DNA of 22,404 nucleotides from a virus. The translations under genes and the position numbers were made by a program. Positions 8,144 through 16,842 of the stretch are shown in pieces (position 1 is the first letter of the stretch; every line of letters starts with the position of its first letter). The notes beneath the pieces are model-generated. The model made no database searches. It was given only the letters and a program-made list of their open reading frames with translations, and was not told the origin of the DNA. The DNA is taken from IMG/VR virus record IMGVR_UViG_3300005590_000081, positions 1 through 22,404 of that record, one strand, 5' to 3'.

Positions 8144-11100
8144 TTAAGGTGTTGGTGGTTCATCACATTCACAACATGCTTCTGTTGGGCTTGCCACATC
8201 ATAGCAAAACTGCAATGGCGTTGGCTCTCTTAAATCCCAAACTAGATATATGTAACTTGCTTGATTGCTATATGTAAAGCTAGCTTGATATTCAGGGAAC
8301 GAACCTGTTGTTGGACTTGCTGTATTTAATAATGGAAGCAATGTTGCTAAGTCAGCTTCGTTATAATTTGTATTACTTACTAAATACTTAAACTTATCTT
8401 GACCTAGAACAAACTCAAATGTTTGTCCTGCATTTTGTCTGTTTTTCATTGTCACTACAGAACCTAAAGCAGGTAGTGTACCAACTGATGAACTTCCTGT
8501 TGTTTCATTAAATAAGCTAACAGCATCATCATCAAGTGTTACCTGATTTGTGCTATATGGACTTACATCAGTTCCTAAAGCCCATCTATATCTACATGTG
8601 GTTGTAAGGTCTGCATCTCCTGCAAAATTAATAACAATCTCTTTTACAGTTAATTCTTCTGCAACAGGACAATTAAAATCTATTTCATATGTAACAGGGT
8701 CAACTCCAGGAGTTAATTTAACGCTTGCGTTTGTTGGAAAGTTAGATAGTTTGTCAAAAGTTACAAACCCATTTCCTGTTACAGTTTGACTAACTACAAT
8801 CACACCATCTAATTCTACCGAAATATTTAATGGGTTGTTTGTTTCGTAATCAAATTTAACCGTTCCAATTACTGTACCTAAATCAACCTCTAAGTTATAA
8901 ATATCTGTAGAATTACTAATTAACAAAGTATATCCACATTCTCTTTCAGTTGGGGGTTGAGGTATTTTTCTTGTGTTAGAACTTAATACAAACTCATTCA
9001 TGTATGGATCAAATCCACCTAATTTTTGAGTCTCAAAAGCATCAACAAACAAATCCCTAAACCATGACCTCATACCAACTTCAGATATAACACCTAGTCT
9101 TCCACCTGTATCTCCTCTAGTTCCTGCACCCTTTAATTGAATAACAGAACTTCTTTTTGCATCAGTAAAAAAGACATCTTGTCCATAAACTGAAAAGCTT
9201 TCAGGGTTGTTACTTATTCCATACTCTTCTACTCTAGCTAACTGTGTTCCTAAAACTTCAGGTACTGAAGTAATAGCTCCTCCTGCAGCTGCATCAGATA
9301 GTAGGTTTTTTCCTACAAGTAAAGAAGATATTTTGTCTTCCTGTAAGATTAATATATCTGTTTGTCTTGAATGCATTCTTCTTATAGGCCCATAAGATGT
9401 TTCAAGTGTTTTAAAATTAGCTAACGCTAAATTAAATTGATTTAACTTATTTAAGTTTGTTTCTTGATTAAACACTCCACTATAAGTTACATCACCAAAT
9501 CTGTTAGATTCCTTGTATTGTTCTTCAGATACAGAGGTTACTTTATCACCTAAACTTAACGTAGGTTTTATTAAGGCGTCTAAAACAGTATTACTTTCTA
9601 CACCATTTCCAAAAGTAAAGCAATTAAAGAAACTTAAATCTACAATAGCAGGGTCTGTTAATGTTTGATTTTGGTCAGCATCTGCATCACCTGATAAATG
9701 AAATCCATTTACAATATCAAATGTTTGCTCGTTTTCATAATACAATTCATCATTTGCATCTAAAGGCTCTGTTTCAAATACCATTAAAGAAGTAGCTCTA
9801 TTTATTGTAACCGCAATGTTACCAAAAGAGTTTCTTTTATCAGGTGAAGAACAAGTAGGCGTTCCGTTTCTCCAAGCCATAACTTGTCTACCATCATTTG
9901 GGTCTTCTGCAAAAAATACTACGTTTTGCCCTGCCCCTCCTGGAAGTCCTATATTAAACATCGGAAAAGGAAATGTTTGCATTGTTTCATCAAATGAAAC
10001 ACTATTAATAGTATCATCTGAACCTGTTGTTGTACCGTTTGTAAAATCTATATTGTCTCCTATAGCCCAAGCATATAAACTATTGTAATCTTGAGAAGCT
10101 GTAAATCTTTTTTCATAATCATATGTACGACCACCACATTTACTTCCTCTTCTGTTTCTGTGCGCTCTTAGTTTAATCCTAATAAGACTACCTGCAGGCA
10201 CATCATAGGGTGCATACTCTAATTCACCAGGGTCACCAAAATCAGGATTATCAATATATGTACCCACCTCTGTAACACAATAGCTTCCTCTACAATCATC
10301 TTTTCTATCAATAAAAGCATTGGGTGGATAATTTGCAGCAAACCCATTTGGTTTTAATTGCATATACGTTCCCCCTAATTGTCCACATGCAGGACTTCCA
10401 TCTATAAGATTTCCATCTGCATCTTTATCGCAAAGAAAATCATCTACCTCTACACCAAATCCTAAAACTTTTGTTGATGCACAATTTAATACAGCACCAT
10501 TTGTATCGGATTTAACAAACAAAGTGTCATTATCTTTTACTTTATCTCTATTATCTCCTTCAAGTTTAAAGTATATCAAGCCTGTTTCTTCTTCTTGAAA
10601 AAATATGTTTGAGTAAATAGTTCTATATAAACCTTTTGATTCTTTTATTACGAACTTATACTTAGTTGCCCAATATGGAGGGTAGTTGTTTAACTCAACT
10701 CTAATATTATTTTTTGATATGGATTTATCACATGGTATAAAAACTGTATTGTTTGTATCAACTAAAGCAGTAGTACTTCTTCCATACTCATCCATGTATA
10801 CAATTCCTATTTCATAATCTCGATTACTATGTAAAGATTGTTTTGAACTGTCTTTGGCGTATAAACCTGTTGCATCAATAGATGATAAATACTCATAAGC
10901 AAAAACTCCTAGCGGTGCAGGAGGGGTTACTGTTTGGTCGTATTGTTCAAATTTTAAAGCAGGAAACGTAAAAGAAATTTCGTCACTACCTTGTGATGTT
11001 TCAATCAATATCCCTTGTGGTGTCCCTGTAATACCAAACCCTACATACTCCCATTCATTTTTAGTAAGTATACCACAATTAAAAAGGTCAGTTTGACTGC

Positions 11101-12571
11101 TACCTGATGTACAGTTTGACTGACAGACATTAAAACAACTTGAATCAGCTATAGCAACAAAGTCACTAACTGCATTTACAAACTCAGGGCTTGTAGCTAA
11201 TGCAAAAACACTTGGATAATCTTGCTGTATATTAAAAAGAAAAGTTCTTTCGTATGAGTTTTCAGGTTGTGTTCCATCATCATAAGATGCATCTCCACCA
11301 AAAGCATTGCTTTCGTAAGAAAAATCAACACCTATCTGTGAGCCTGCTACTAAATCTAAACCACCAAAATCAATTGTTGTTTTTGCATTGTTTACATTAA
11401 CACTACTTCCTTCTATTGTATATGTAACAGGTGATAGTGTTCCGTCAATTTCGTCTGCAGTAAGATCTTTTGATATTAAAGATAAGTTGTAATCTAAGTA
11501 TATTTCCTTACCCTGTGAGTTAACTACATCGTATCCATCAACATAATTACCATACATTAATCTATTACCCATAATTGTTTGAGCCTGAGCCTTTTTAGGC
11601 ACGTTATCAAACAACCTAAGCAACTGAGCTTCAGGTAAAGTTGTAAATATTTTTTTGTTTGTAAATGGCAATGTTTGAAAGCTATTGTCTTGCCATCCCT
11701 CGTTAATTTTATTAAATCTTTCTATAACATTGACAGTTTGACTTGTGCTAAACTTAAATATTACATCTACATCTTTTACATTTTTACCACCTGTATTAAA
11801 TGTAACATCGGTAGTATTAAACTGATTAAGCATTCCATCATTATCATAGGTGTCATAATTTATTTCAAACGGCCCTGGAGTAAAAGCAACTTGACTAAAC
11901 GGTGATAAAGCTGAATACTCTCCATCTTCATATTGCCACCTATAAGCAAAGCTTAAAAAAAGTTGCTCCATGTAATTTTCACCACCACCTAATTGATAAC
12001 TATCTAAAGTTGGAGGGCTTAATGGAGGGGCTAATATAACCCCTATATCTTGCTCTGTAATCTCATCAACTGTTGTAAAGTTGTTTGGCCTTAAGTAAGT
12101 TCTATTTACATTTATTTTTCTAGGAGGATTTATGTTGTCTGTAAAAAACAATAAATCACCTATTAAATTAACTCCATTAACTAAATAATCTTCATCAAAA
12201 TTTAATATAGACGTAGATATTACATGATAAAATAAAACAAACGTCCTAGTATTATATGATACTATCAAATCTACTTTTCCTGTGGATGACAAAGTATTTG
12301 CCTTGTCGTGTACAAACCAATAAATGGTTTCGTTTGCACCATCTTCATAAGCACCAATACATCTAGCGCTAAGACTTAATGGTTGATTTAAAAATTCTAA
12401 CTCAACTACTAAATCATTTCCTTTTGAGTTTTCTACAGCACCTATTTCAGTACCTTCTGTAGAACCCAATCTTACATTTAATGCATCTATGTACTCGCCT
12501 TGAGGAACTAGTCGTTCATCAATGCTTTTATTCATTCTACCTGCAACAAAGTTCTTTTGAATCTTAGCCAT
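8144..12571 (-). CDS. Large tail nozzle / stabilisation protein
   Basis: A 1475-residue virion protein, probably the beta-rich nozzle at the tip of a short tail. The N-terminus (NFVAGRMNKSIDERLVPQGE, then YIDALNVRLGSTEGTEIGAV and EN.KGN) is the hallmark of tail nozzle/stabilisation proteins in crAss-like and related podoviruses. Near residues 1100-1200 it has another family pattern (VEEYGISNNPESFSVYG, VFFTDAKRSSVIQL, LGGFDPYMNEFVLSSN). I count about 21 cysteines, clustered around CFNVCQSNC, DDCRGSYC and the extreme C-terminus ACCECDEPPTP, which is unusual for a cytoplasmically assembled particle. After residue ~1200 the chain continues into Ig-like beta sequence rather than the expected KGW-type module, which is instead found in the 258-residue gene two places downstream. 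The ATG lies one base after the preceding stop. Confidence 0.85.
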   Translation of the reverse strand: MAKIQKNFVAGRMNKSIDERLVPQGEYIDALNVRLGSTEGTEIGAVENSKGNDLVVELEFLNQPLSLSARCIGAYEDGANETIYWFVHDKANTLSSTGKVDLIVSYNTRTFVLFYHVISTSILNFDEDYLVNGVNLIGDLLFFTDNINPPRKINVNRTYLRPNNFTTVDEITEQDIGVILAPPLSPPTLDSYQLGGGENYMEQLFLSFAYRWQYEDGEYSALSPFSQVAFTPGPFEINYDTYDNDGMLNQFNTTDVTFNTGGKNVKDVDVIFKFSTSQTVNVIERFNKINEGWQDNSFQTLPFTNKKIFTTLPEAQLLRLFDNVPKKAQAQTIMGNRLMYGNYVDGYDVVNSQGKEIYLDYNLSLISKDLTADEIDGTLSPVTYTIEGSSVNVNNAKTTIDFGGLDLVAGSQIGVDFSYESNAFGGDASYDDGTQPENSYERTFLFNIQQDYPSVFALATSPEFVNAVSDFVAIADSSCFNVCQSNCTSGSSQTDLFNCGILTKNEWEYVGFGITGTPQGILIETSQGSDEISFTFPALKFEQYDQTVTPPAPLGVFAYEYLSSIDATGLYAKDSSKQSLHSNRDYEIGIVYMDEYGRSTTALVDTNNTVFIPCDKSISKNNIRVELNNYPPYWATKYKFVIKESKGLYRTIYSNIFFQEEETGLIYFKLEGDNRDKVKDNDTLFVKSDTNGAVLNCASTKVLGFGVEVDDFLCDKDADGNLIDGSPACGQLGGTYMQLKPNGFAANYPPNAFIDRKDDCRGSYCVTEVGTYIDNPDFGDPGELEYAPYDVPAGSLIRIKLRAHRNRRGSKCGGRTYDYEKRFTASQDYNSLYAWAIGDNIDFTNGTTTGSDDTINSVSFDETMQTFPFPMFNIGLPGGAGQNVVFFAEDPNDGRQVMAWRNGTPTCSSPDKRNSFGNIAVTINRATSLMVFETEPLDANDELYYENEQTFDIVNGFHLSGDADADQNQTLTDPAIVDLSFFNCFTFGNGVESNTVLDALIKPTLSLGDKVTSVSEEQYKESNRFGDVTYSGVFNQETNLNKLNQFNLALANFKTLETSYGPIRRMHSRQTDILILQEDKISSLLVGKNLLSDAAAGGAITSVPEVLGTQLARVEEYGISNNPESFSVYGQDVFFTDAKRSSVIQLKGAGTRGDTGGRLGVISEVGMRSWFRDLFVDAFETQKLGGFDPYMNEFVLSSNTRKIPQPPTERECGYTLLISNSTDIYNLEVDLGTVIGTVKFDYETNNPLNISVELDGVIVVSQTVTGNGFVTFDKLSNFPTNASVKLTPGVDPVTYEIDFNCPVAEELTVKEIVINFAGDADLTTTCRYRWALGTDVSPYSTNQVTLDDDAVSLFNETTGSSSVGTLPALGSVVTMKNRQNAGQTFEFVLGQDKFKYLVSNTNYNEADLATLLPLLNTASPTTGSFPEYQASFTYSNQASYIYLVWDLREPTPLQFCYDVASPTEACCECDEPPTP

Positions 12572-12572
12572 A

Positions 12573-13499
12573 TTATTTTATCCACTTGTTTTGTCCCCTT
12601 AGATTCATTAATAATCTCCCTGGATGTATATTGCTCAATCTTAATTTTGCGTTCCTTAGAAGGGCTGATTTTTCCTTTCTAGCTCTATTTATGATATACT
12701 CTTGTATTCCATATTTACTTGAAAGAATAACAAATTTCATATATGAATAAATAAACTCTTCAAAAAGCTTATTAACGCTTATCTCTGAGTCAACTCCATT
12801 TTCCATACCATCTGATACGTATTCCAATACACAAAGCTCACCTGCCATATCAGAACTAAAGTTTATTACTCCTGACTTTTTGTTTATTTTAAAAGTAGGA
12901 TTTGCATTTGCTGTTTCTGTATTCAATCCATATCTTGCACCTACAGGATACTCAAAATACCAAAGGCCATTATAAAAATATCCCTCTTGTCCATTGTATT
13001 GACTTTGTTCGTTTAAGTAAATACTTTTCTTACCACCTGTAATTCTTTGTAAGTCTACAGTTGAAGTAGATGGTTTTAGTATTTTACCCTCATGGTCAAA
13101 CAGTATTCTACAATTATTATCTTGTAAATACGCATCACTCCAATTTGTTTGTATATTTTCAGTTAGTGGTAGTAATGTTCCGTTTTTGTATAAAGAAATT
13201 CTTACCCAATTTACATAGTCATGTGGCAATACATATCTTAATGTATCACAAACTTCTAATTCTAAGATTTTAATTTCTTTCATTGAATCGTAGTTCAACT
13301 CCTGAATAGCTCTTTTAGCATGAAATATAATATTAAATCTTTCAACATTATTTATCAACTTGTCATTTCCAACATACATTAAAATGAAATTATTTACAAT
13401 GTCATTTAATGATACATATTGATATGAACCCCAATTTTCATCTAATGTGTTTGGGTTTCCTGTATTTTCGTAATACTGATATTCTGTTATATATGCCAT
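12573..13499 (-). CDS. Putative tail adaptor/ring protein 2
   Basis: A 308-residue structural protein between the first connector candidate and the nozzle protein. The helix at about residues 50-70 (NNVERFNIIFHAKRAIQELN) followed by strands around residues 77-102 (KILELEV, then LRYVLPHDYVNWVRIS) matches the general arrangement of gp4/gp11-like tail adaptor (tail tubular A) proteins: a helical bundle docking onto the portal and a beta part contacting the nozzle. A second helical bundle near the C-terminus (SVNKLFEEFIYSYMKFVILS) is followed by a basic end (RNAKLRLSNIHPGRLLM). An AAGGA sequence precedes the ATG but is part of the upstream gene's last codons. The call is from architecture and position, not a detected signature. 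Confidence 0.7.
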   Translation of the reverse strand: MAYITEYQYYENTGNPNTLDENWGSYQYVSLNDIVNNFILMYVGNDKLINNVERFNIIFHAKRAIQELNYDSMKEIKILELEVCDTLRYVLPHDYVNWVRISLYKNGTLLPLTENIQTNWSDAYLQDNNCRILFDHEGKILKPSTSTVDLQRITGGKKSIYLNEQSQYNGQEGYFYNGLWYFEYPVGARYGLNTETANANPTFKINKKSGVINFSSDMAGELCVLEYVSDGMENGVDSEISVNKLFEEFIYSYMKFVILSSKYGIQEYIINRARKEKSALLRNAKLRLSNIHPGRLLMNLRGQNKWIK

Positions 13500-13502
13500 A
13501 AT

Positions 13503-14480
13503 TTATCCTTCTTGTTGGTCTGATTCTTTTTCTTCCATTTTTCCAAATTGTGCTAATGCTGTTTCTCTTATAGATACTCCTGCGTACTGAAGAATTTTAT
13601 TAACTAAATTAGTCTGGTCAGAATCAGGTAATTCAAAATCTTGATAATCAGGAGCTGTTTCATCAAAACTAGGTTCTCCTCCTGTAATAATATTAAAATA
13701 TGTCCAATTAGGATCTTTAGGGTATCTTATATATTGACCTATAATTGTTCCTTCTGTTGTTAAGGTATTTGGATATACAGTAATGGTATTTCCATAAACA
13801 GTACTATTTGCTCCACCTAAAACATAGGCTGGGAATGTTGAATTCGGTTGAGTTAAAGGTGAAGAATTCAAATAAAATATTTTGTTTTGAGAAACTCTTT
13901 CAACTTCAGTTATTCTTGATGTACTTAAAATAGCATAACCTTGATCTTGAACAATACCTATATTTGAAGATATTGTTAATTGATTTATACTATCAACACT
14001 AACAACAAAAGCACTATCACCTGTAACAATTACTGAAGGGTCAAGAGGGTTTGTAACACTCACAACCAACATTCCTGGCTGAACACCATCAGCTATAAAG
14101 TCTGCATTTTGGTCTACTATTCTATTTAGAGAAACTACTGTAACTGCACCTTGCGTAATAAACAATGGATAGTAATTTATCTTATTCATTAAATAATAAT
14201 CTTCAGGCATCTCGTAGGTATTTAGCCCATTTGTCACTAAAGATTTAGTAGATGAAAAACTATCAACAACTTCTTCTATTCCTTTTAAAATATCTGCGTA
14301 CCCTGATCCTGAAACTCTAGCATTTTGTTTTACTATCTGTGAATTATATTGATAAAAATAATCTTCAAAAATATCTAATTGTGCTTGCTTTGCATATAAG
14401 TTAAAATCATTAGGTGTTATATAACCGTAATTATTTTTATTTGCGATAGAAAGGACGGTAGCTCTTACTGTATTTATCAT
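13503..14480 (-). CDS. Putative head-tail connector/ring protein 1
   Basis: A 325-residue structural protein, first gene of the tail unit. The N-terminus is helical (MINTVRATVLSIANKNNYGY then DFNLYAKQAQLDIFEDYFYQ), a layout seen in adaptor proteins that sit under the portal. A central beta-rich segment of about residues 115-175 contains DQNADFIADGVQPGMLVV and a later FVVSVDSINQLTIS, a repeated phage structural pattern of a pGd turn followed by Val/Ser strands. The acidic C-terminus ends in MEEKESDQQEG. I chose the ATG at 14480 because the in-frame GTG at 14498 overlaps the promoter box itself. The next gene follows after 3 bases. A ring or adaptor role is inferred from position and layout. 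Confidence 0.7.
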   Translation of the reverse strand: MINTVRATVLSIANKNNYGYITPNDFNLYAKQAQLDIFEDYFYQYNSQIVKQNARVSGSGYADILKGIEEVVDSFSSTKSLVTNGLNTYEMPEDYYLMNKINYYPLFITQGAVTVVSLNRIVDQNADFIADGVQPGMLVVSVTNPLDPSVIVTGDSAFVVSVDSINQLTISSNIGIVQDQGYAILSTSRITEVERVSQNKIFYLNSSPLTQPNSTFPAYVLGGANSTVYGNTITVYPNTLTTEGTIIGQYIRYPKDPNWTYFNIITGGEPSFDETAPDYQDFELPDSDQTNLVNKILQYAGVSIRETALAQFGKMEEKESDQQEG

Positions 14481-14497
14481 ACCTATTAATCTTTTCA

Positions 14498-14505
14498 CAA
14501 AGATA
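14498..14505 (-). promoter_or_regulatory. -7 box of the connector/tail unit promoter
   Basis: TATCTTTG on the minus strand is a perfect TAnnTTTG box, 17 bases before the ATG at 14480. It directly follows the terminator T-tract; no clear TTG is seen at the -33 distance. The same 13-base string TTTTGTATCTTTG recurs at 6406-6418 before the acetyltransferase gene. Confidence 0.6.
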
Positions 14506-14541
14506 CAAAAAAAGGAGCTTCATTTTTTGTGAAGCCCCTTT
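14503..14541 (-). terminator. Strong intrinsic terminator ending the head unit
   Basis: On the minus strand a 12-base-pair stem (14541-14530 with 14522-14511, one A-C mismatch) closes a 7-base A-rich loop and runs straight into a T-tract (CCTTTTTTTG). It begins 27 bases after the stop of the 247-residue gene and has all parts of a Rho-independent terminator. Its T-tract touches the -7 box of the next promoter. Confidence 0.85.
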
Positions 14542-14568
14542 CAGGTAAAAGCCTATTTTTTATATTGG

Positions 14569-15312
14569 TTATAGCTTGTCTTCCAATATTCTCATTACCT
14601 CTAGCCCTTCATCACTCTGAAGAAATGATGCTAGTATAAATAAAGGGTCTTCACCGTAGGGAACTGTAAGTAATTTTTTCTTATTTCCTTTTAAGTTATA
14701 ATAAACATCCTTTTTATTCTTTAAAACTAATAAACCTTCACTAAAAAATTTAGCACATTTATTTTGAAGTTTTAATAAAGGATCATTTAAAGCCTCCATA
14801 AAGTCTTCAGGATATCTTCCTGCAAACATTCTAACATCTCTTTTTAATTCAGCAGATGTTAAATTATCAACTCTAAGTCCCACTACAATTCGTGCAACTG
14901 TTTCTAGCATTTCAATATCTAAATCTTTAGCTAAAACTTGAGCCTCTAATGCCACATCTAAGAAATCAACATCTAAACTAGCGTCTCTTTCTTTGTCAAC
15001 TTCAACAAATTCTTTTCCGTTAGCTGGATGGTGTGATAAAAATTTCTGTAATATTTGGTTTTGTTTTTCTACTCTTAGAAAGCCATCTTCAAAAATAATT
15101 GGCTCTAATATTACATTACCATCTTGCTCATCTTCAAAAATACTTTTTTGATTTTTAGCATAACGCATAGACCTGTTTGTTCCAGTCTCTTCGTCAAAAT
15201 ATAATAATGTACTTCTTCTTGTATTCCTTGACGGAATTGTGTAGCTCAATGGAGCTTTGTCTCTGGTAAGTTTGTAGGTTTTATCTACAAAAGATTGTTT
15301 CTTTTTTTTCAT
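14569..15312 (-). CDS. Conserved-looking phage head-region protein of unknown function
   Basis: A 247-residue protein I do not recognise by function, although similar sequences seem common at this place in marine Bacteroidota phages. The first ~20 residues are Lys-rich (MKKKKQSFVDKTYKL). Residues about 36-75 read as a compact domain (YFDEETGTNRSMRYA, then a DEQDG turn and EPIIFEDGF). The rest is helical and charged, with KDLDIEMLETVARIVVGLRV in the middle. There is no membrane segment, signal peptide or catalytic motif. It is flanked upstream by the hairpin after the capsid gene and downstream by a strong terminator, so it closes the head unit. Candidates are a decoration, vertex or head-completion protein. 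These are inferences from position only. Confidence 0.75.
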   Translation of the reverse strand: MKKKKQSFVDKTYKLTRDKAPLSYTIPSRNTRRSTLLYFDEETGTNRSMRYAKNQKSIFEDEQDGNVILEPIIFEDGFLRVEKQNQILQKFLSHHPANGKEFVEVDKERDASLDVDFLDVALEAQVLAKDLDIEMLETVARIVVGLRVDNLTSAELKRDVRMFAGRYPEDFMEALNDPLLKLQNKCAKFFSEGLLVLKNKKDVYYNLKGNKKKLLTVPYGEDPLFILASFLQSDEGLEVMRILEDKL

Positions 15313-15348
15313 TTGATTTCGATTTAATTTTAATAAAAGTAATAATTA

Positions 15349-15369
15349 CCCTCGTCATTTCAACGAGGG
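15349..15369 (-). terminator. Hairpin after the capsid gene (terminator or attenuator)
   Basis: A perfect 7-base-pair stem (CCCTCGT with ACGAGGG) and 7-base loop lies 28 bases after the capsid stop codon. On the minus strand it is followed by a T-rich but interrupted tract (TAATTATTACTTTTATT). The stem is GC-rich in an AT-rich gap, so it is likely selected. The imperfect U-tract suggests partial termination or 3'-end protection rather than a full stop. Confidence 0.6.
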
Positions 15370-15396
15370 CAACTATTACATAATTATACTCTTATC

Positions 15397-16818
15397 TTAT
15401 TTAAAGATAAAGAAGTTGTTAGCACCTAAAGTACATAAAGCTCTTTCAGATAAGAAGTTTACTTCCATAGCATCTAAGCTAGAAGTAGCTGCTCCACCTG
15501 CTGAACCTGTAATCCAAGTTTTGTAACGTCTGTCTTCAGTTTCTGAAGCTCTGTAACGAACGTGTAAGAAAGGACGCTTAGCATTCTTTCCTAATACTTG
15601 GTCGTATACAGTTGTAGAACCTGCAGGTACTAATACCCCATTGATAGCTCCACCAACGATATCACCACGCATTGTTGGATCGTTAAGATATTTCCAGTCT
15701 GTTTTGTAGAAATCATATCCTCTACGGAATCCTGAGAATCCTAAGTTTAGAGCCATTTCTTCGTCATTGTCAAAAAGACCATATGATGTACCACCTGGGT
15801 TACCATATGAGTTTTGAGACGCTAACATATCATCAATGTCAAATCCAAACTCTCTGTTTAAGAAAATTACGTTTTCTTCAATAGAACCTTGCTTATCAAG
15901 TCTTTGAATAATTGCATCGAAATCTGCAAGAGTTGTTGGGTTACCACCACTCCATACATTTCCACGCTCTTCAATAACATAGAAAAGTCCTTCTGAACCT
16001 TTGTTACCTACACCTGAAGCTACACCTTCTACAATTGCTGCTGCACCTGAACCTGCTTCTGCTGGTACTGCTTCAACCATCGCTGTTTCTAAATAGTCTT
16101 CAAAACGAAGTCTAGTTTCATGCTCTGATTTCAAATACCATAAGTATCCTGTAGCACCATTTTCAGTTGTTACTTCAATCCATCCAATCTGAGCCATGTC
16201 AGAACCACTTACTGCGTAGTGATCTTTGATGATGATTGGTGAATTTTGGAAAATACTGTCATCAGCTTCTAACTGTCCTTGCATTCCAATAGCTCCTTTT
16301 TGAAACTCAGAACCATAGATAAATAAAGAACATTTTACTGCTGCTGCCATTGATTGACCTGCTAACTCATAGTAAGCTACGTCAATTGTTCCGTTTCCAG
16401 TATCTACTGCCGTTACAATTGCTTTGTTACTATTAGTTGAAGCAACTGAACTGTCAGACAACATAATTGTTTGACCAACACGAATTGCGATAGAACCTGA
16501 ACCAGGTACTAATACATCGTTAATAGTTAGAGTTGCCGTAGCCGCTCCTGCTGCTCCTGCTGATACAACATCAGCATATTTAGTGTGTAGTCTTCCTTGC
16601 TCAGCCCATTTGATAAGGTCAGAGTTAGAAGGCATTTCAGCGCCTACCATTCTTAAGAATGATGCTACTGTACGATTACCGTAACGTTCGAATTCTTTCT
16701 CGTAAGTATCTGGAAGATATTGGTTTAAGAAATCAAAGTTAGTAATGTAGTTTGTCTGTAATAAAACCTGTTCTGAACTTGGTTGTAAGTCAAACCCAGG
16801 TACTGCATCTACTGCCAT
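15397..16818 (-). CDS. Major capsid protein
   Basis: A 473-residue shell subunit, presumably with the HK97 fold. It follows portal and scaffold, the standard order. The N-terminal helical region contains EFERYGNRTVASFLRMVGAE (about residues 43-61). Residues about 88-170 are Ala/Gly/Thr/Val-rich with alternating beta-type patterns (ATATLTINDVLV, SIAIRVGQTIML), which suggests an inserted beta domain. The C-terminal half is Gly/Tyr/Asp-rich, as in capsid P and A domains, and ends in ANNFFIFK. GC content is higher than in neighbours, and about half of the arginine codons are CGT rather than AGA, consistent with selection for high expression. The leader is an A/T-rich 24-base gap without Shine-Dalgarno. 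A hairpin sits just downstream. The family call comes from recognised pattern plus position. Confidence 0.85.
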   Translation of the reverse strand: MAVDAVPGFDLQPSSEQVLLQTNYITNFDFLNQYLPDTYEKEFERYGNRTVASFLRMVGAEMPSNSDLIKWAEQGRLHTKYADVVSAGAAGAATATLTINDVLVPGSGSIAIRVGQTIMLSDSSVASTNSNKAIVTAVDTGNGTIDVAYYELAGQSMAAAVKCSLFIYGSEFQKGAIGMQGQLEADDSIFQNSPIIIKDHYAVSGSDMAQIGWIEVTTENGATGYLWYLKSEHETRLRFEDYLETAMVEAVPAEAGSGAAAIVEGVASGVGNKGSEGLFYVIEERGNVWSGGNPTTLADFDAIIQRLDKQGSIEENVIFLNREFGFDIDDMLASQNSYGNPGGTSYGLFDNDEEMALNLGFSGFRRGYDFYKTDWKYLNDPTMRGDIVGGAINGVLVPAGSTTVYDQVLGKNAKRPFLHVRYRASETEDRRYKTWITGSAGGAATSSLDAMEVNFLSERALCTLGANNFFIFK

Positions 16819-16842
16819 AATAATAATTTTTAAATTTTTAAC

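Noticed and set aside
14481-14498. GTG start six codons upstream for the first connector protein
   Set aside because: The GTG overlaps the TATCTTTG promoter box, so it would not be in the mRNA; the ATG at 14480 also begins the familiar MINTVR sequence.
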